Assembly (NCBI RefSeq): GCF_000972385.1
Contig: NZ_JXTE01000049.1
Span: forward strand, 1 to 64,000
Direction: 5' to 3'
DNA: 64,000 nt
From: Streptomyces sp. WM6386
GTDB taxonomy: Bacteria > Actinomycetota > Actinomycetes > Streptomycetales > Streptomycetaceae
The translations under genes were made by a program, and so were the position numbers. Of this stretch, positions 40,022 to 49,399 are shown piece after piece; positions within the stretch are counted from its first letter, which is position 1; each line of letters begins with the position of its first letter. Under the pieces are notes generated by a model that worked only from the letters and a program-made list of their open reading frames with translations, made no database searches and was not told the origin of the DNA.

Positions 40022-40246
40022 GTGTTCGTCTGCAGTTGCTTCGGCATCACCGAGCAGCAGGTCAAGAAGCACGCGGCGGACGGTGCCTGCACCCCGCGTC
40101 AGATAGCCTCCGCCTGCAAGGCGGGCACCGACTGCGGTTCCTGTGTGCGGCGCATCCAGGCGCTGCTGGGCCGGGGCGCCTGCCCGACACGTGAGCTCGC
40201 CGACCAGGGCCGGCCGGTCCTTGCCGGGCTGGACGAGGCCGCTTAG
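40022..40246 (+). CDS. bfd: Bacterioferritin-associated ferredoxin-like (2Fe-2S) protein
   Basis: The 74-residue BFD-like domain has CSC near the start and CKAGTDCGSC, four cysteines for a 2Fe-2S cluster. Bfd reduces the bacterioferritin core to release iron under starvation. GTG follows GGGAGGTGA. The upstream iron box implies induction at low iron. It is convergent with bfr and their stops overlap. Confidence 0.92.
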   Translation: MFVCSCFGITEQQVKKHAADGACTPRQIASACKAGTDCGSCVRRIQALLGRGACPTRELADQGRPVLAGLDEAA

Positions 40247-40722
40247 CTCTCCGGCTGCTCGATCAGCTGCGCGATGTAGAGCGCCTCGCCGAGCTTCTCC
40301 ACCAGTTCCAGCTGGGTGTCGAGGTAGTCGATGTGGTGCTCCTCGTCCTCGAGGATCGACTCGAAGATGTTCGCGGACGTGATGTCGCCCTTGGCGCGCA
40401 TCACCTCGATACCGCGCTTGAGGCGGTCGATCGCCTCGACCTCGACCTGCCGGTCCGCCTCGAACATCTCCTTGACCGTCTGCCCGACCCGGACGTGGAA
40501 CAGGCGCTGGTAGTTCGGCAGCCCGTCCAGGAAGAGGATCCGGTCGGTGAGCACCTCGGCGTGCTTCATCTCGTCGAACGACTCGTGGCGCGTGTACTTG
40601 GCGAGCTTCGTCCAGCCGAAGTTCTCCTGCATCTTCGCGTGCAGGAAGTACTGGTTGATCGCGGTGAGCTCGCCGGTGAGCTGCTCGTTGAGGAATTCGA
40701 TGACCTCGGGGTCGCCCTGCAT
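40243..40722 (-). CDS. bfr: Bacterioferritin
   Basis: The 159-residue four-helix protein has ferroxidase ligands in LTGELTAINQY and HAKMQENFG and DEEHHIDYLDTQLEL, plus the heme-axial Met in FDEMKHAE. It stores iron as a heme-containing 24-mer. The ATG at 40722 follows AAGGAG by eight bases; a six-residue longer frame is rejected. Its stop overlaps the convergent bfd stop, so store and release genes are adjacent. The upstream region to 40898 is AT-richer and has CTTAGT twice, but no clean iron box. Confidence 0.95.
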   Translation of the reverse strand: MQGDPEVIEFLNEQLTGELTAINQYFLHAKMQENFGWTKLAKYTRHESFDEMKHAEVLTDRILFLDGLPNYQRLFHVRVGQTVKEMFEADRQVEVEAIDRLKRGIEVMRAKGDITSANIFESILEDEEHHIDYLDTQLELVEKLGEALYIAQLIEQPES

Positions 40723-40898
40723 CGCAGAGGCTCCTTCCAACCGGGGGGAACTGGCAGGTTGCGCCGCATCCTTGCACCGGTATCGAAGATCGTCCAGTAA
40801 GTCTTCACTTAGTAAGTAAGGGCATGCTTAGTCCGATTTGAGGTGAATCCGTAAGGGGCTGGTCATGTGCACTGCTCGAGGTCTGTCAGGATGGAGTC

Positions 40899-41531
40899 AT
40901 GGGTCAGCCGGTGGAACGCGAGTCAGGAGAAGCGGCACAGTCCGAGCTTCCGCCGGGACAGCGAATCCAGCGCGGCTGGCCGGTCACGCACTACGGACCC
41001 GTCCCCAAGTTCCGCCCCGAACGCTGGGAGTTCCGCGTCTTCGGAGCTACCGCCGACGGTGAGAAACAGTGCTGGAACCACGACGAGTTCACGGCTCTGC
41101 CGCACACCACCGTCGTGGCCGATCTGCACTGCGTCACGAAGTTCAGCATGCTCGGCGCCGAGTGGGGCGGCGTCCCCGCCCGGACCATCCTGGACATCGC
41201 CCCGCCGGCCCCGGCCGTCACCCATGTGATGGTGTGGGCCGAGTACGGCTTCAGCTCCAACCTGCGCCTCGCGGACTTCGCCGCCGAGCGCACCATCTTC
41301 GCCACCCACAAGGACGGCGAGCTGCTCACCGCCGAGCACGGTTTCCCGCTCCGGCTGGTCGTCCCCCATCTGTACGCCTGGAAGGGGCCCAAATGGGTCC
41401 GCGGCGTCGAGTACATGACCGCCGACCGCCGTGGCTTCTGGGAGGAGCGCGGCTATCACAACCTCGGCGACCCCTGGCGGGAGCAGCGCTACTCCTACCA
41501 GGAGGTGCCGGGGGACGGCCCGGACCTGTAG
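40899..41531 (+). CDS. Sulfite-oxidase-like molybdopterin oxidoreductase
   Basis: The 210-residue protein has the molybdopterin fold of the sulfite oxidase/YedY family: GPVPKFRPERWEFRVFG, the Mo-ligating Cys in ADLHCVTKFSMLG, HVMVWAEYGFSSNLRLAD, and HGFPLRLVVPHLYAWKGPKWVRGVEY. It has no signal peptide or membrane anchor, so it is probably cytoplasmic. The electron partner and substrate are unknown. CAGGAT six bases upstream and GGATGGAG both occur, so the mode of initiation is unclear. Confidence 0.87.
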   Translation: MGQPVERESGEAAQSELPPGQRIQRGWPVTHYGPVPKFRPERWEFRVFGATADGEKQCWNHDEFTALPHTTVVADLHCVTKFSMLGAEWGGVPARTILDIAPPAPAVTHVMVWAEYGFSSNLRLADFAAERTIFATHKDGELLTAEHGFPLRLVVPHLYAWKGPKWVRGVEYMTADRRGFWEERGYHNLGDPWREQRYSYQEVPGDGPDL

Positions 41532-41534
41532 GGC

Positions 41535-42014
41535 TCAGTGGTGGTACTGGTGCACCACGGCGTGCCCCTTGCCCCGGCCGATCATCCACTTGTTGACCGG
41601 CGTGGTGAGGACGAAGGCGACGGCCAGAGCGATCGCCAGCGCGCCCCAGAACAGCGGGTCGGCGAGTTCGGCGTCCATGGCCCCCGGCCACAGCACGATC
41701 ACTCCGTTGTCGACCAGCTCCATCACGGCGATGGAGAGGGTGTCCGCGGCCAGCGCCACCTTCAGTGCGGCGCGCAGGTCCAGGCCCGCCTTCATGACGC
41801 CACGCAGGGTGAGCGCGTAGCCGAAGAAGAAGGCGAGGACGATCGCCAGGATCAGGGTCGGGGCGTTGCCCCAGCCGAGCGCGGTGCCGATGACCATGCC
41901 GAGCACCTCGCCGATGGCACACCCCGTGAGGCAGTGGAGGGTGGCCCGGACGGCCATGGCCCAGCTGCCGCCTGACTGGTGGTGAGCGTGTTCCGCGTGC
42001 GCCTCGTGCTGCAT
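41535..42014 (-). CDS. His-rich DUF4396 membrane protein under a copper-type operator
   Basis: The 159-residue protein opens with a His-rich segment (MQHEAHAEHAHHQSGG) able to bind metal. About four membrane helices follow, including LHCLTGCAIGEVLGMVIG with two Cys. DUF4396 proteins often occur with heavy-metal and copper genes. A CsoR-like palindrome lies about 50 bases upstream. I infer a role in copper export or tolerance. The ATG at 42014 is chosen over a TTG four codons earlier. It ends four bases from the convergent oxidoreductase gene. Confidence 0.85.
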   Translation of the reverse strand: MQHEAHAEHAHHQSGGSWAMAVRATLHCLTGCAIGEVLGMVIGTALGWGNAPTLILAIVLAFFFGYALTLRGVMKAGLDLRAALKVALAADTLSIAVMELVDNGVIVLWPGAMDAELADPLFWGALAIALAVAFVLTTPVNKWMIGRGKGHAVVHQYHH

Positions 42015-42033
42015 GTGTGCCCCCAATGCCGGG

Positions 42034-42951
42034 TTACGGTTCCTGCACCGAGCAAGAACCGTATACCCCCCAGGGGTATTCCATATCGGGTTGGGCGTCT
42101 CGCAGTTTTTTCAGCCGCTCCACGTCCGCCGCGTGCCCCTCCTTGCCGCCGGGCGTCTCGATGATCAGCGGTACGCCCTCGGTGGCGGGGTGGGTCATCA
42201 GCGCCCGGAACGGGTCCTCGCCGATATGGCCGGCGCCGATGTTCGCGTGCCGGTCCTTGTGGGCGCCGACCACGTCCTTGGAGTCATTGGCGTGGATCAG
42301 CTTCAGACGGCCCTCGCCGACGGTGTCCACCAGTAGGTCGAGGGTCTGGTGCATGCCGCAGGGGCCGGTCAGGTCGTGGCCGGCCGCGAAGATGTGGCAG
42401 GTGTCGAGGCAGACACCCAGCTTGGGGTGGGCGTCCAGCGCCTCGAAGTACGGACCGAAGTCCCAGGTCCGCGAGCAGAGCGAGGCGCCCTGACCGGCGG
42501 TCGACTCCAGCAGCAGAAACGGGTCGTCGTCGTGGGTGAGCTCGTCGAGCAGCGGCAGCATGTACTCCCGGACCTGCTTGAGGGCGACGGACCGGTCCCG
42601 TCCGCCGGTCGCGCTGCCCGTGTGCACGACGACACCGAGCGCCCCGATCTCCCGCCCGCGCCGCAGCGAGTGCCGCAGACTCTCCACCGACTTCTCCACC
42701 GTCGCCTCGGTGTGCGAGCCGAAGTTGATCAGATACGGGGCATGGACGTACGCCGGGATCGACTCCGCCGCGCACGCCGCACGGAACTCCTCGTCCTGCC
42801 GCGGGTTGCCGGTGGGCGTGGCCCAGCCGCGCGGGTTGGCGACGAAGACCTGCACGGTCTCGGCCGCGAGGTCACGGGCGTAGGACAGGCCGACGGAGTT
42901 CAGACCGCCGGCCACGGGGACATGGCCGCCGACGGGGTTGCGCTGAGTCAT
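42034..42951 (-). CDS. nfo: Deoxyribonuclease IV (AP endonuclease family 2)
   Basis: The 305-residue TIM-barrel protein carries the three-zinc ligand motifs: VHAPYLINFGS, VVHTGSATGG, LLLESTAGQGAS, GVCLDTCHIFAAGHD, LIHANDSKDVVGAHKDRHANIGAGHIG and LIIETPGG. It cleaves DNA 5' to abasic sites in base excision repair. ATG at 42951 or the adjacent upstream GTG may be used. Its last codons contain the CsoR-like operator of the downstream DUF4396 gene. Confidence 0.93.
   Translation of the reverse strand: MTQRNPVGGHVPVAGGLNSVGLSYARDLAAETVQVFVANPRGWATPTGNPRQDEEFRAACAAESIPAYVHAPYLINFGSHTEATVEKSVESLRHSLRRGREIGALGVVVHTGSATGGRDRSVALKQVREYMLPLLDELTHDDDPFLLLESTAGQGASLCSRTWDFGPYFEALDAHPKLGVCLDTCHIFAAGHDLTGPCGMHQTLDLLVDTVGEGRLKLIHANDSKDVVGAHKDRHANIGAGHIGEDPFRALMTHPATEGVPLIIETPGGKEGHAADVERLKKLRDAQPDMEYPWGVYGSCSVQEP
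42063..42079 (-). promoter_or_regulatory. CsoR-like copper operator inside the nfo 3' end
   Basis: ATACCCC-CCA-GGGGTAT is the G-tract palindrome typical of actinobacterial CsoR sites. It lies within codons for EYPWGVY of nfo and 49 bases upstream of the His-rich DUF4396 gene on the same strand. Copper would release the repressor. Confidence 0.75.
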
Positions 42952-43012
42952 CACCCGCCCAGGGTGTCACGCGGCCCGGGGCACCCTGTCGACGGATGGT
43001 GATCGGGCCCGC

Positions 43013-44932
43013 TCAGCGGATCTCGATCGTGATCGTCGACCCCTTGGGGGCGGTCTCGCCGCCCTCCACCGACTGGTTCTTGACGGTGTCGCCGAACAGC
43101 CCGAGGATCCCGCGGTCCTCGTCGACCTCGAAGCCGGCCCCCTCCAGCTCGGCCTTCGCGTCGTCGACGCTGTCGCCGACCACGTCCGGGACCTCGACCA
43201 TCTCCGGGCCCTTGGAGATCGTCAGCGTCACGGTGTCGCCCTCGGCGGCCTCGCTGCCGTCCTGCGGCGTCTGCGCGGCGACCATGCCCTTGTCGTACTC
43301 GGAGTTGACCTGCTGGGCGGAGACCTTCACCTTCAGCCCCGCGTCCGTCAGGTCCGCCTTCGCGTCCTCCAGGCTCTCGCCGGTGACGTCCGGGACGTCC
43401 ACGGGGCTGCCCTTGCTGACGACCAGGGCGACCGCCGCGCCCGAGCGGAGCGTGGTGCCCGCCTCCGGGTCGGTGCTGATCACGAAGCCCTTGATGACGT
43501 CGTCGCTGAACTCCCGGGTCACCATGCCCGGTTCGAGGCCGTCGCCCTTGAGCCGTGCCCTCGCCTTGTCGAGGCGGAGGCCCTTCAGGTCGCCCAGCTT
43601 CACGGTCTCGGGGCCCTTGGAGACGGTCAGCGTCACGGAGTCGTTGCTCCGTATGCGGGTGCCCACGGAGGGGTCCGAGCCGATGACCCGGCCGCGCTTC
43701 ACGGTGTCGCTGTACTCCTGTTTCACCTTGCCGACCTCGAGCCCGGCCTCCTCCAACCGGTCCCGGGCCTGCACCTCGGTCTTGTCGATCAGCGCCGGGA
43801 CCTTGGTGAACTGGCCGGAGTTGATGTACCAGACGCCGGCTCCCACACCGAGGATCAGCAGCAGGGCGACGACGATCGCGAGCGGCCCGCGCGGTGGTCC
43901 CGAACGGCGCCGGGGCGGCGGGGGCGGCGGGGACTCGAAGCGGCTCGTGTGGTGGAGCGCGGCCCCGTCCTCGTTGACCGGCAGCGGCCGCGGCACCGTC
44001 AAGGAACGCGGGATCACGCTCGTGCGGTCCTCGGCGCCGCTGTGCGCGACGGACAGGGCCTGCGGCGGCACCAGGTCCAGCTGGTCCTCGCTGAGCGCGC
44101 CGCGCGCCGCGCGGGCCTGCGCGAGCAGCGCCACCGCGTCGTAAGGGCGGATGTCCGGGGTGCGGGCGGTCGCCGAGGCGACCAGCTCGTCCAGCTCGAA
44201 CGCCAGCCCCGGGACGATGCCCGAGGGCGCCGGGACGTCCTCGTGGAGGTGCTTGTAGAGCACCACGGCGGGGGAGTCCCCGTCATGCGGCTTCTCGCCG
44301 GTCAGCATCTCGTAGAACACGACACCGCACGCGTACACGTCGACGCGGGGGTCGGCTGTGCCGCTCTCGATCTGCTCCGGCGCGAGATACGAGACCGTGC
44401 CGAGCACGGTTCCCGTGGTGTTGGTGACGGTGTCGACGGACCGGACGAGCCCGAAGTCGGCCACCTTGACCCGGCCGTCGTCCCCGATCAGCACGTTCTC
44501 GGGCTTCATGTCCCGGTGCACGAACCCCGCGCGGTGCGCGGCGCCGAGCGCGGCGAGGACCGGCTCCAGGATGTCGAGCGCGGCCCGCGGCTGCAGCGCG
44601 CCACGGTCGCGCAGCACGTCACGCAGGGTGCAGCCCGCCACGTACTCCATGGCGAGATAGACATACGACCCGTCGGTGCCCTGGTCGAAGACCTGCACCA
44701 CATTGGGGTGGGCGAGCCGGGCGACGGACTTGGCCTCGCGGATGAACCGGTCGACGAAGGTGACGTCGGCGGCGAGGCCCGGGTGCATCACCTTCAGCGC
44801 GAGCACGCGGTCGAGGCGGGTGTCCACGGCCCGGTAGACCGTGGCCATCCCGCCGACCGCGATCCGCGCGTCCACGCGATAGCGGCCGTCGAGCACCTGC
44901 CCGACCAGAGGGTCCTGAAGGGTCGTATCCAC
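43013..44932 (-). CDS. Membrane Ser/Thr protein kinase with PASTA domains
   Basis: The protein is 639 residues from the GTG at 44932. The PknB-type kinase domain (about 12-280) has GGMATVYRA, the Lys in LALKVM, HRDMKPENV, ADFGL and GTVSYLAPEQ. A Pro/Arg-rich juxtamembrane region and one membrane helix (ALAIVVALLLILGVGAGVWYI region) lead to four extracellular PASTA repeats that sense muropeptides. This architecture regulates cell wall growth. TACACT seven bases before the GTG and no ribosome site indicate a leaderless mRNA, so the upstream extension of the frame to 45022 is rejected. Confidence 0.95.
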   Translation of the reverse strand: MDTTLQDPLVGQVLDGRYRVDARIAVGGMATVYRAVDTRLDRVLALKVMHPGLAADVTFVDRFIREAKSVARLAHPNVVQVFDQGTDGSYVYLAMEYVAGCTLRDVLRDRGALQPRAALDILEPVLAALGAAHRAGFVHRDMKPENVLIGDDGRVKVADFGLVRSVDTVTNTTGTVLGTVSYLAPEQIESGTADPRVDVYACGVVFYEMLTGEKPHDGDSPAVVLYKHLHEDVPAPSGIVPGLAFELDELVASATARTPDIRPYDAVALLAQARAARGALSEDQLDLVPPQALSVAHSGAEDRTSVIPRSLTVPRPLPVNEDGAALHHTSRFESPPPPPPRRRSGPPRGPLAIVVALLLILGVGAGVWYINSGQFTKVPALIDKTEVQARDRLEEAGLEVGKVKQEYSDTVKRGRVIGSDPSVGTRIRSNDSVTLTVSKGPETVKLGDLKGLRLDKARARLKGDGLEPGMVTREFSDDVIKGFVISTDPEAGTTLRSGAAVALVVSKGSPVDVPDVTGESLEDAKADLTDAGLKVKVSAQQVNSEYDKGMVAAQTPQDGSEAAEGDTVTLTISKGPEMVEVPDVVGDSVDDAKAELEGAGFEVDEDRGILGLFGDTVKNQSVEGGETAPKGSTITIEIR

Positions 44933-45050
44933 GCAGGTGAGTGTACGAGCCGCGACTGACAGGGCCGCGGGTTCGGGCGAGATCGGGGCGGGACTGAAGC
45001 CGTCCTGTGACGGACATCGCAACGAATTTCGGCCTGCGTCGAACGTACGT

Positions 45051-45848
<798 letters not shown>

Positions 45849-46049
45849 TCAGCCTCCTTGGACGGCGGTGAGGACCTCGACGCGGTCTCCCTCACGGAGG
45901 GACGTCGACGGCCACTGTCCGCGCGGGACGACGGTTTCGTTGAGGGCCGCGGCCACTCCGGCAGGGGCCGGGGCGAGGGCCCGCACGACGGTGTCGAGAG
46001 CCGTGCCGGGAGCGATCTGTCGCGGCTCTCCGTTGACGGAGATGTTCAT
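45849..46049 (-). CDS. thiS: Sulfur carrier protein ThiS
   Basis: The 66-residue ubiquitin-like protein starts MNISVNGEPRQI and ends VLTAVQGG; the C-terminal Gly-Gly is thiocarboxylated to carry sulfur to ThiG. Its ATG overlaps the thiO stop by four bases. Confidence 0.96.
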   Translation of the reverse strand: MNISVNGEPRQIAPGTALDTVVRALAPAPAGVAAALNETVVPRGQWPSTSLREGDRVEVLTAVQGG

Positions 46050-47200
46050 GCGGGCAGCTCCGTGAAGGTGAAACGCCGGGGGGTGAAGGGGCGGACCTCG
46101 TCAGGCAGTTCACCTGTGGTCAGCACATGGGCCATCGCGTCGCCGGTGACCGGCGTGAGCAGCACACCGTTGCGATAGTGGCCCGTCGCGAGAAGCAGCC
46201 CGGGCAGTCCGGTCGGCCCGAGCAGCGGGGCGTTGTCGGGGGAACCGGGGCGCAGCCCCGCGCGGGTCTCCGTGAGCGGCAGCTCCGTGATGCCCGGCAC
46301 CAGCTCATGGGCGTCGCGCAGCAGCTCGTACACCCCGCCCGCGGTCACCGTGGTGTCCCAGCCCTGCTCCTCGCTGGTCGCCCCGATCACCAGCTCGCCG
46401 TTCTCGCGCGGCACCAGATAGACCTGGCTGCCACGGACCACGGCCCGCACGGTCCGGTTCAGGAAGGGCGCGTACCGCTGCGGCACGGTCAGCCGCAGCA
46501 CCTGCCCCTTCACGGGCCGCACCGGCGGCAGTACGTCGTCGGGGACGCCGGCGAGCCGCCCGCTGAGGCTGCCGGCGGCGAGCACCAACTGGGCCGCGCC
46601 CAGCCGGGTGCCATCGGTGGCCGTGATGCCGGCGGCCCGGTCCCCTACCAGGTCCAGGCGTTCGGCCCAGAGGCGGTGGAAGACCACGCCCGCCCGCTCG
46701 CAGGCGGCCAGCAGCGCCTTGATCAGCCGCCGGGGGTCGATCTGATGGTCGCCGTCCACCCGCAGCCCGCCGCGCACGCCCGGTGCGAGCATCGGTTCCA
46801 GGCGCCGGCACTCCCGCCCGGACAGCCACTCCGACTCCAGGCCCGACTCCTGCTGCAGGGTGTGCAGTTCCCGCAGATGGGCACGGTCGTCGGCGTCCAG
46901 CGCCACGGCGAGCGTGCCGCAGCGGCGGTAACCGAGGTCGTGGCCGGTCAGCTCGGTGAGCTCGGCCGCGAACTCCGGATAGCGGCGGGCCGAGGCCAGG
47001 TTCAGGCCCAGCAGGGTCTGCTCGCCGTAGTGCAGTTCCGTGACGGCGGCCAGCATCCCGGCGGCCACCTGGGCGGCCCCGCCGCCCGGTTCGGGGTCGA
47101 CGACGGCCGTGGCGAAACCGCGCTGCGCGGCCCGCCAGGCCGTGACGAGGCCGATGATTCCGCCCCCGACGACGAGGACGTCTGACGTACGTGAGGACAT
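46046..47200 (-). CDS. thiO: Glycine oxidase ThiO
   Basis: The 384-residue FAD-dependent oxidase begins with the Rossmann motif DVLVVGGGIIGLVTAWRAAQRG. It has GGLRVDGDHQIDPRRL, VRPVKGQVLRL, and a C-terminal ETRAGLRPGSPDNAPLLG...HYRNGVLLTPVTG typical of ThiO. It oxidises glycine to the imine needed for thiazole formation. The ATG is ten bases after GGAGGGG, which belongs to the TPP riboswitch P1 region. Confidence 0.94.
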   Translation of the reverse strand: MSSRTSDVLVVGGGIIGLVTAWRAAQRGFATAVVDPEPGGGAAQVAAGMLAAVTELHYGEQTLLGLNLASARRYPEFAAELTELTGHDLGYRRCGTLAVALDADDRAHLRELHTLQQESGLESEWLSGRECRRLEPMLAPGVRGGLRVDGDHQIDPRRLIKALLAACERAGVVFHRLWAERLDLVGDRAAGITATDGTRLGAAQLVLAAGSLSGRLAGVPDDVLPPVRPVKGQVLRLTVPQRYAPFLNRTVRAVVRGSQVYLVPRENGELVIGATSEEQGWDTTVTAGGVYELLRDAHELVPGITELPLTETRAGLRPGSPDNAPLLGPTGLPGLLLATGHYRNGVLLTPVTGDAMAHVLTTGELPDEVRPFTPRRFTFTELPA

Positions 47201-47206
47201 GGGCGT

Positions 47207-47298
47207 CCAGCCCCTCCCTTCGCCGGCATGACCCGGATCAGGTTCGTACGGTCGGAGGCCGCCAGCCTCCCTCTCAGCCCGGTGCGTCCGGGCTCCCG
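47207..47298 (-). promoter_or_regulatory. TPP riboswitch (THI element) upstream of thiO
   Basis: On the minus strand the segment has GGGCTGAGAGGG, then ACCGTACGAACCTGATCCGG and GTCATGCCGGCGAAGGGAGG, the universally conserved THI core. AGCCC (47290-47294) can pair with GGGCT (47209-47213) as P1. The 3' side carries GGAGGGG, the thiO ribosome site, so TPP binding should hide it and block translation. Confidence 0.96.
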
Positions 47299-47361
47299 CG
47301 AGTGCTCTACGTTGGCCACCCTAGCTCTTGGTTTTGCGCTTGTGTAAGGGAGCCTGCTGCC

Positions 47362-47712
47362 ATGCCCCGCTCGCTGGACGGCCTCGTCCTCGCCCCTGTC
47401 GCCGACCAGGCCCCAGGTCAGGTGGGTACCCGCACGCGGTTCACGTACCACGAGAAGAGCGGCGAGATCTGGGCCGAGTACGCGGGCGGCGATGTCGTGC
47501 GCGGGCATCTGGTGGGTACCCGGGAGGGCGACCGGCTCGACTTCCGGTACGTCCAGCTCAAGCACGACGGGACGACCTCGTCGGGGCACTGCGTGTCCAC
47601 GGTCGTCGAACTGCCCGACGGGCGGGTGCGGCTGGAGGAGAGCTGGGAGTGGGAGTCGCAGTCGGGCACCGGGACGAGCGTTGTGGAGCAGGTCACGGTG
47701 CATGACCGCTGA
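47362..47712 (+). CDS. Conserved beta-rich protein of unknown function
   Basis: The 116-residue protein contains GTRTRFTYHEKSGEIWAEYAGGDVVRGHLVGT, RYVQLKHDG and LPDGRVRLEESWEWE, a repeated-strand, lipocalin-like pattern found widely and often loosely labelled as N-acetylglutamate synthase. No catalytic motif supports that label. ATG has AGGGAG upstream. It is divergent from thiO. Confidence 0.78.
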   Translation: MPRSLDGLVLAPVADQAPGQVGTRTRFTYHEKSGEIWAEYAGGDVVRGHLVGTREGDRLDFRYVQLKHDGTTSSGHCVSTVVELPDGRVRLEESWEWESQSGTGTSVVEQVTVHDR

Positions 47713-47738
47713 CTGACAAATTGTCAGTTGTCTATGGT
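47709..47738 (+). promoter_or_regulatory. Promoter with 15-bp palindromic operator
   Basis: CTGACT (47709-47714) and TATGGT (47733-47738) form a -35/-10 pair 18 bases apart. The perfect palindrome CTGACAA-A-TTGTCAG (47713-47727) fills the spacer, the usual place for a repressor. The GTG starts six bases after the -10. Confidence 0.6.
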
Positions 47739-47744
47739 GATCCG

Positions 47745-48962
47745 GTGAGTGAGCAGACGGAGCAGTCTCAGCGGCGCGTGGTCGTGGTCGGCGCGGGCAT
47801 GGCCGGCGTACAGACCGCGGTGGCCCTGCGCGAACAGGGTTTCACCGGCACCGTGACCCTCATCGGCGCGGAGCCGCATCAGCCGTACGACCGGCCGCCG
47901 CTGTCGAAGGCCGTACTGCTCGGCAAGGCCGAGGGCTCCGCCTTCGACGTCGACTTCGAGGCGCTCGGCATCGAACTGGAACTGGGCCGCGAGGTGCTGG
48001 GCGTCCGCCCCGCCGAGCACGAACTGGACACCGAGTCCGGGCCTGTGCCGTACGACGTCCTGGTCCTCGCCACCGGTGCCGAACCGATCCGGCTGCCCGG
48101 CGCGGAGGGCGTCCCCGGCGTCCATCTGCTGCGCACCCTCGACGACGCCGAGCGACTGCGGCCCGTACTCGCCCGACAGCACGACATCGTGGTGGTCGGC
48201 GCGGGCTGGATCGGCGCCGAGTTCGCCACCGCCGCGCGCGAGGCGGGCTGCGCGGTGACGGTCGTGGAGGCCGCCGAACGGCCGCTCGCGGGGGCGCTCC
48301 CCGCGGAGGTGGCCGCGCCGATGTCGTCCTGGTACGCCGACGCGGGTGCCGCGCTGCGCACCCACGCGCGCGTGGAGCGGGTGCGGCCCGGCGAGGTCCT
48401 CCTGGACGACGGCACCCGGCTGCCCGCGGACGCCGTCGTGGTCGGCATCGGCGCCCGCCCCGCCACGGCCTGGCTGGCCGGCTCGGGCATCGAGCTCGGC
48501 GCGCACGGCGAGGTCGTGGCCGACGACCGCCTGCGCACCTCCGCGCCGGACGTCTACGCGGTCGGCGACTGCGCGTCCTTCCCTTCGGGAAGGTACGGCG
48601 AGCGACTGCTGGTCCACCACTGGGACAACGCCCTCCAGGGCCCGCGCACGGTGGCGGCCAACATCATCGGCGAGACGCCCGCGGTCTACGACCCCGTGCC
48701 GTACTTCTGGTCCGAGCAGTTCGGCCGCTTCGTCCAGTACGTCGGCCACCACACGTCCGCCGACACGGTCCTGTGGCGCGGCGACCCGTCCGGCCCGGCC
48801 TGGACGGTCTGCTGGCTGCGCGAGAACCGCCTCATCGCCCTGCTGGCGGTGGGCCGGCCCCGGGACCTGGCACAGGGACGGCGGCTGATCGAGGCGGGGC
48901 CGGAGCTGGACCCGGAGCTGCTGGCGGACCCGGCGAGGCCGCTGAAGGCGGCGACAGTGTAG
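47745..48962 (+). CDS. FAD-dependent ferredoxin-reductase-like oxidoreductase
   Basis: The 405-residue protein has two Rossmann motifs, VVVGAGMAGVQTAVALREQG for FAD and VVVGAGWIGAEFATAAREAG for NAD(P)H, plus YAVGDCASFPSGRYGERLLVHHWDNALQG, as in rhodocoxin/putidaredoxin-reductase enzymes. It should pass electrons to a small ferredoxin, possibly for a P450, but none is nearby. GTG start, apparently leaderless and under a palindromic operator, so the gene is probably inducible. Confidence 0.9.
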   Translation: MSEQTEQSQRRVVVVGAGMAGVQTAVALREQGFTGTVTLIGAEPHQPYDRPPLSKAVLLGKAEGSAFDVDFEALGIELELGREVLGVRPAEHELDTESGPVPYDVLVLATGAEPIRLPGAEGVPGVHLLRTLDDAERLRPVLARQHDIVVVGAGWIGAEFATAAREAGCAVTVVEAAERPLAGALPAEVAAPMSSWYADAGAALRTHARVERVRPGEVLLDDGTRLPADAVVVGIGARPATAWLAGSGIELGAHGEVVADDRLRTSAPDVYAVGDCASFPSGRYGERLLVHHWDNALQGPRTVAANIIGETPAVYDPVPYFWSEQFGRFVQYVGHHTSADTVLWRGDPSGPAWTVCWLRENRLIALLAVGRPRDLAQGRRLIEAGPELDPELLADPARPLKAATV

Positions 48963-49027
48963 TTCGAAAGCCCAGGTCGCAGGGGTCTGGCTTCCGACTG
49001 TCGGTGCGGGATGGCAGGCTTGATGCC

Positions 49028-49399
49028 GTGACCGAGATTGACGCAAAGATCGATGCTCTCGTCCCCGCCTGGCTCACCCTCCCCGACATCGCGGAAATCC
49101 TCGATGTCGAGGTGACGCGTGCGCGCCAGCTGGTCAAGGACGGCCAGCTCATCGCCGTACGCCGTGGTGAGAACCGCGCACTGCACGTCCCCGCCGCCTT
49201 CATCGACGGGGTCGAGCAGAAGGTCGTCAAGGGCCTCACCGGGACCCTGACGCTCCTGAGGGACGACGGCTTCTCCGACGAAGAGATGCTGGAGTGGCTC
49301 TTCACCCCCGACGACAGCCTGCCCGGCACCCCCGCCCAGGCGCTGAGCGAGAACCGCGGCACGGAGGTGAAGCGCAGGGCCCAGGCGCTCGCCGTCTGA
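49028..49399 (+). CDS. Rv2175c-like DNA-binding protein
   Basis: The 123-residue protein has a helix-turn-helix (LTLPDIAEILDVEVTRARQLVKDGQLIAV) and a C-terminal domain with LHVPAAFIDG and LTLLRDDGFSDEEMLEWLFTPDDSLPG, the pattern of M. tuberculosis Rv2175c. Rv2175c is a substrate of the PASTA-related kinase PknL, so control by the nearby Ser/Thr kinase is a possibility. GTG start; CAGGCT seven bases upstream may be the -10 of a leaderless transcript. Confidence 0.87.
   Translation: MTEIDAKIDALVPAWLTLPDIAEILDVEVTRARQLVKDGQLIAVRRGENRALHVPAAFIDGVEQKVVKGLTGTLTLLRDDGFSDEEMLEWLFTPDDSLPGTPAQALSENRGTEVKRRAQALAV

Noticed and set aside
40741..40898. Possible iron box upstream of bfr
   Set aside because: TTAGTAAGTAAGGG and a repeated CTTAGT look suggestive but do not form the 19-bp DtxR-family palindrome.
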